From an uncultured Eubacteriales bacterium (GTDB taxonomy: Bacteria > Bacillota > Clostridia > Oscillospirales > CAG-272), in NCBI GenBank assembly GCA_934401725.1, contig CAKRSS010000071.1, forward strand, positions 1 through 8,026: a stretch of DNA of 8,026 bases. The letters are read 5' to 3'. A program made the translations under genes and the position numbers. Under the pieces are notes generated by a model. The model had not been told where the DNA came from, made no database searches, and saw only the letters and a list, made by a program, of their open reading frames with translations. The number at the start of each line of letters is the position of its first letter. Positions within the stretch are counted from its first letter, which is position 1. This document shows, piece by piece, positions 6,697 to 8,026 of this stretch.

Positions 6697-6724
6697 TTCA
6701 CAATTCAAAAAAATCCGTGATAAT
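6697..6724 (+). promoter_or_regulatory. Possible ssrA promoter
   Basis: TTCACA (6697-6702) and GATAAT (6719-6724) each differ from consensus by one base and are 16 nt apart. Transcription would start about 35 nt before the mature tmRNA 5' end, which RNase P would then generate. Overlapping the downstream side is a perfect 7-bp inverted repeat, AATAATC-GCT-GATTATT (6722-6738). Tentative; read-through from smpB would also transcribe ssrA. Confidence 0.35.
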
Positions 6725-6766
6725 AATCGCTGATTATTTGTCCGCGTGACCACATGGGCGACATAT

Positions 6767-7131
6767 GGGGGCGTAAAGGTTTCGACGGGGATTTTGATAT
6801 ACAGTAAGCGGGTAGAGCCGGGCAATCTCTTAAACGGCCCAACTTAAAATTAAACGCTAACGAAAAAGTAGCACTGGCCGCGTAAGCGGCGCCGCAGCCT
6901 ACATGGCTGCCCGTTCCTCCGGAGAGTATCGCGGCTCCGGACTGAGCGTCATTTAGCGGTGAACGTGCATCCGTTTTTCGCCATTGAACGGATCACGCAT
7001 AAAATGGCTACCCAAAGTCAGAGCCTGTGTGCCGGCGCTGACCGCGGGGAATTCTAAACGACACAATGCACCCGGAGAAAGCTGTATTGAAGGATTTTCG
7101 GACAGGGGTTCGACTCCCCTCGCCTCCACCA
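6767..7131 (+). ncRNA. ssrA: Transfer-messenger RNA (tmRNA, ssrA)
   Basis: A 365-nt one-piece tmRNA that rescues stalled ribosomes and tags the unfinished protein for proteolysis. The 5' end has the universal GTAAAGGTTTCGACGGGG block; the 3' end has a complete T arm (GGGG-TTCGACT-CCCC) and an encoded CCA (7129-7131). The acceptor arms 6767-6773 and 7121-7127 form seven pairs, with G-U at the third pair, the alanine identity element. The tag ORF most likely resumes at GCT 6856 and ends at TAA 6883, coding ANEKVALAA, so with the charged Ala the tag is AANEKVALAA. An A at -4 relative to the resume codon agrees with known tmRNAs. The exact resume codon is inferred. The 3' end is part of an exact repeat with 7292-7313, suggesting use as an integration site. 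Confidence 0.97.
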
Positions 7132-7136
7132 AAACA
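7115..7136 (+). repeat. Putative attachment-site copy 1 (3' end of ssrA)
   Basis: These 22 nt, running from the T arm through CCA to AAAACA, recur exactly at 7292-7313. The match weakly continues upstream as GGTTC in both copies. The 3' end of ssrA is a well-known integration target of phages and islands, because a copy carried by the element restores the gene. Confidence 0.6.
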
Positions 7137-7173
7137 GGAAGCAGGAGCCTTAATGGCTCCTGCTTCCTGTTTT
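7131..7173 (+). terminator. tmRNA terminator, perfect 19-bp stem
   Basis: AAAACAGGAAGCAGGAGCC (7131-7149) and its exact reverse complement (7155-7173) enclose a TTAAT loop. The stem starts on the last base of the CCA end. The right arm ends in TTTT. A strong intrinsic terminator for ssrA. Confidence 0.9.
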
Positions 7174-7307
7174 GATATAGGTCGTTGGTTACGAGAACCC
7201 CGGCGTTTCGCTCCGCAAAACGCCTGCTTCGGCGAGAATCCCCGTCGCACAATCGCTCTTCACCATCCGAAAGCCGAAGCGTGGTTCAGAATCCCCTCGC
7301 CTCCACC
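7174..7307. other. Non-coding spacer between the two ssrA-end copies
   Basis: No gene is supported here. The stretch holds a small hairpin (GGCGTTT at 7202-7208 with AAACGCC at 7218-7224). It also holds two degenerate echoes of the repeat core, GAGAACCCC (7193-7201) and GAGAATCCCC (7234-7243), related to CAGAATCCCC at 7287-7296. It may be the debris of earlier integration or excision events. No tRNA can be folded: there is no 5' acceptor strand matching CGCCTCC and no anticodon arm. Confidence 0.4.
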
Positions 7308-7313
7308 AAAACA
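7292..7313 (+). repeat. Putative attachment-site copy 2 (displaced ssrA 3' end)
   Basis: Exact 22-nt copy of 7115-7136, offset by 177 bp, including CCA and the following AAACA. Its T arm is damaged (GGTTCAGAATCCCC), so it is a fragment and not a functional RNA end. Like copy 1, it is followed directly by a hairpin terminator. Confidence 0.6.
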
Positions 7314-7364
7314 ATATAATCCGAACCTTTTGCCGATTGGTCATGGGTTCGGATTTATTGTTTT
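7308..7364 (+). terminator. Second hairpin terminator, after att copy 2
   Basis: The left arm (7308-7327) starts AAAACAATATAATCCGAACC and pairs with 7346-7364, ending TTATTGTTTT, with one bulged T and an 18-nt loop. It occupies the same place relative to copy 2 as the first terminator does to copy 1, though the sequence differs. It may be the original ssrA terminator displaced by integration, or belong to an element. Confidence 0.7.
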
Positions 7365-7394
7365 AATGGAAGAAATTGAAGACTGGTAATGAAA

Positions 7395-7434
7395 AAGCCG
7401 GGAGGACTGCCGATTATTGCAATCCTCCCGGCTT
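7395..7434 (-). terminator. Terminator of the minus-strand gene pair
   Basis: AAGCCGGGAGGA (7395-7406) and TCCTCCCGGCTT (7423-7434) form a perfect 12-bp stem with a 16-nt loop. Read on the minus strand, it begins 2 nt after the stop of the 61-aa gene and the stem is followed by TTTTTC-type sequence. It separates the mobile-element genes from ssrA. Confidence 0.88.
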
Positions 7435-7436
7435 CT

Positions 7437-7622
7437 TTATGTAGATGCACAGTCCGTATTCTCTTTCTTTGCTTTCCATTCGGCAAATACCTTTTTACCG
7501 TCTTCACTTTCGTAGTACTTCTGAATTACCGGAAGCAGACTCCGTGCCAGCGATTCGAAGACGTATTCCGGAATTTCGGCTGCATCTATGCTGTTTTGAA
7601 TATTCGCTTTTTCTGCGTTCAC
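7437..7622 (-). CDS. Small acidic/basic helical protein of mobile-element type, function unknown
   Basis: A 61-aa protein, MNAEKANIQNSIDAAEIPEY followed by VFESLARSLLPVIQKYYESE and GKKVFAEWKAKKE. It is predicted to be helical and soluble, without cysteine clusters or a membrane segment. Start is GTG at 7622, with a very strong ribosome binding site AAAGGAGG (7629-7636) 6 nt upstream; a terminator follows the stop. These signals make it a real gene despite its size. Short proteins with the pattern LAR-x-LLP-x-I-x-x-(Y/F)-(Y/F)-ES-x-x-G and ending in EWK occur next to recombinase or replication genes in Clostridia conjugative elements; this is recalled family knowledge, not checked. No molecular function is known to me. 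It lies 122 nt after the repA fragment, in the same direction. Confidence 0.75.
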   Translation of the reverse strand: MNAEKANIQNSIDAAEIPEYVFESLARSLLPVIQKYYESEDGKKVFAEWKAKKENTDCAST

Positions 7623-7744
7623 ATAGTACCTCCTTTATCGCTTCTGTAGCGCGTATAAGCCCATTTTTGTGGCGCTGTAATGGAAAGATATTCCCCTGTG
7701 TTTTTGCGTCGATTGTGGGGCGAAAAATGCCTCGTTTTCGACCT
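7623..7744 (-). other. Gap between repA fragment and 61-aa gene
   Basis: It contains the strong ribosome binding site of the 61-aa gene (7629-7636). No promoter or terminator was recognised, so the two genes are probably co-transcribed. All three minus-strand frames are largely open here, so no one of them can be claimed as coding. Confidence 0.4.
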
Positions 7745-8026
7745 TTATCCGGACGATATTGCGCCGCCCTCCTTCGGTTGAATCAGCCTCGCATTATAGG
7801 GATAATTCAGCGTAATCAATGCGGATTTCCCAAGGCCCTGGTTCTTTCGGCAGATCAAACCGCTGAACTCAAGCTCACGGAAAATCCGTGTTGCACATTG
7901 TCGGCTGCGATGCAGCTTCTTCTGCGCCTGTTCCACGGTGAAGTAAATCCGGATGGTGCCGTCAGTTTCAAGAAAACCGTTGACTTTTGAAATGCTCGCC
8001 CGATCCAGCATCAGGGCATACAGCAC
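7745..8026 (-). CDS. RepA-type replication initiator, N-terminal domain fragment, C-terminus short (5' end outside window)
   Basis: The visible 93 residues match the winged-helix N-terminal domain of replication initiator protein A (RepA_N) found on plasmids and integrative elements of Firmicutes: VLYALMLDRASIS, then IYFTVEQAQKKL, FRELEFSGLICRKNQGLGK. The first visible codon is GTG for an internal Val, so the gene starts beyond the window. After QGLGK only about 28 residues remain before TAA at 7747-7745. Typical family members are around 250-300 aa, so the protein is probably shortened, although short variants exist. The same frame stays open for 41 further codons to a TGA overlapping the GTG start of the 61-aa gene, which could reflect a nonsense mutation. 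Codon use looks less GC-rich than the core genes to the left. It indicates a mobile element extending to the right. Confidence 0.7.
   Translation of the reverse strand: MLYALMLDRASISKVNGFLETDGTIRIYFTVEQAQKKLHRSRQCATRIFRELEFSGLICRKNQGLGKSALITLNYPYNARLIQPKEGGAISSG

Noticed and set aside
7202..7308. tRNA gene ending in CGCCTCCACCA at 7308
   Set aside because: No 5' acceptor strand complementary to CGCCTCC and no anticodon or D arm; the T arm does not pair. The end is a copy of the ssrA 3' end.
7066..7389. 107-codon plus-strand open frame across the end of ssrA and the spacer
   Set aside because: It runs through the tmRNA, both terminators and the repeats, with no ribosome binding site.
7445..7990. 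181-codon plus-strand open frame opposite the 61-aa and repA genes
   Set aside because: The minus strand has a strong ribosome binding site, a terminator and RepA_N similarity; the plus frame has none.
1..8026. CRISPR array, defence system, toxin-antitoxin pair or transposase
   Set aside because: No regularly spaced repeats and no such protein signatures were seen on either strand. The element to the right may carry cargo, but it is outside the window.

Overview
The window looks like chromosomal DNA of an anaerobic, spore-forming Clostridia member (Firmicutes), probably near Oscillospiraceae/Ruminococcaceae. This rests on an unmistakable Spo0A, a GerW (YtfJ)-type sporulation protein, a DacF-like carboxypeptidase, the scpB - DUF2953 - gerW - dacF - rluB gene order, and a ferredoxin-type DUF362 protein. 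The assignment below the class level is inference.

Left part (1-3842): a tightly spaced run of plus-strand genes. It holds the 3' end of scpB, a DUF2953 membrane protein (YtfI-like), gerW/ytfJ, a D-Ala-D-Ala carboxypeptidase, an RsuA/RluB-type pseudouridine synthase and a small GNAT-like protein. Gaps are 2 to 60 nt. The longest gap, before the carboxypeptidase, is an inverted repeat whose 3' arm contains that gene's ribosome binding site.

Middle part (3843-6766): spo0A has its own near-consensus promoter and a strong terminator. A DUF362/4Fe-4S protein with an extended -10 promoter follows. Then comes smpB, also with its own near-consensus promoter, placed directly before ssrA. SmpB and tmRNA are the two partners of trans-translation, so this is a functional pair.

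Right part (6767-8026): a complete tmRNA gene (6767-7131) with the G3-U alanine identity pair, a short tag ORF and an encoded CCA end. An exact 22-nt copy of its 3' end recurs 177 bp downstream, and each copy is followed at once by its own hairpin terminator. Beyond lie two minus-strand genes of mobile-element character: a small 61-aa protein and a RepA-type replication initiator fragment that stops early. The best reading is that the 3' end of ssrA serves as an integration site. The window then ends inside an integrated element or its remnant. No integrase is visible.

Most of the window is conserved core genome. The regions that deserve attention are the ssrA attachment-site duplication with the element edge, and the RBS-occluding hairpin before dacF.
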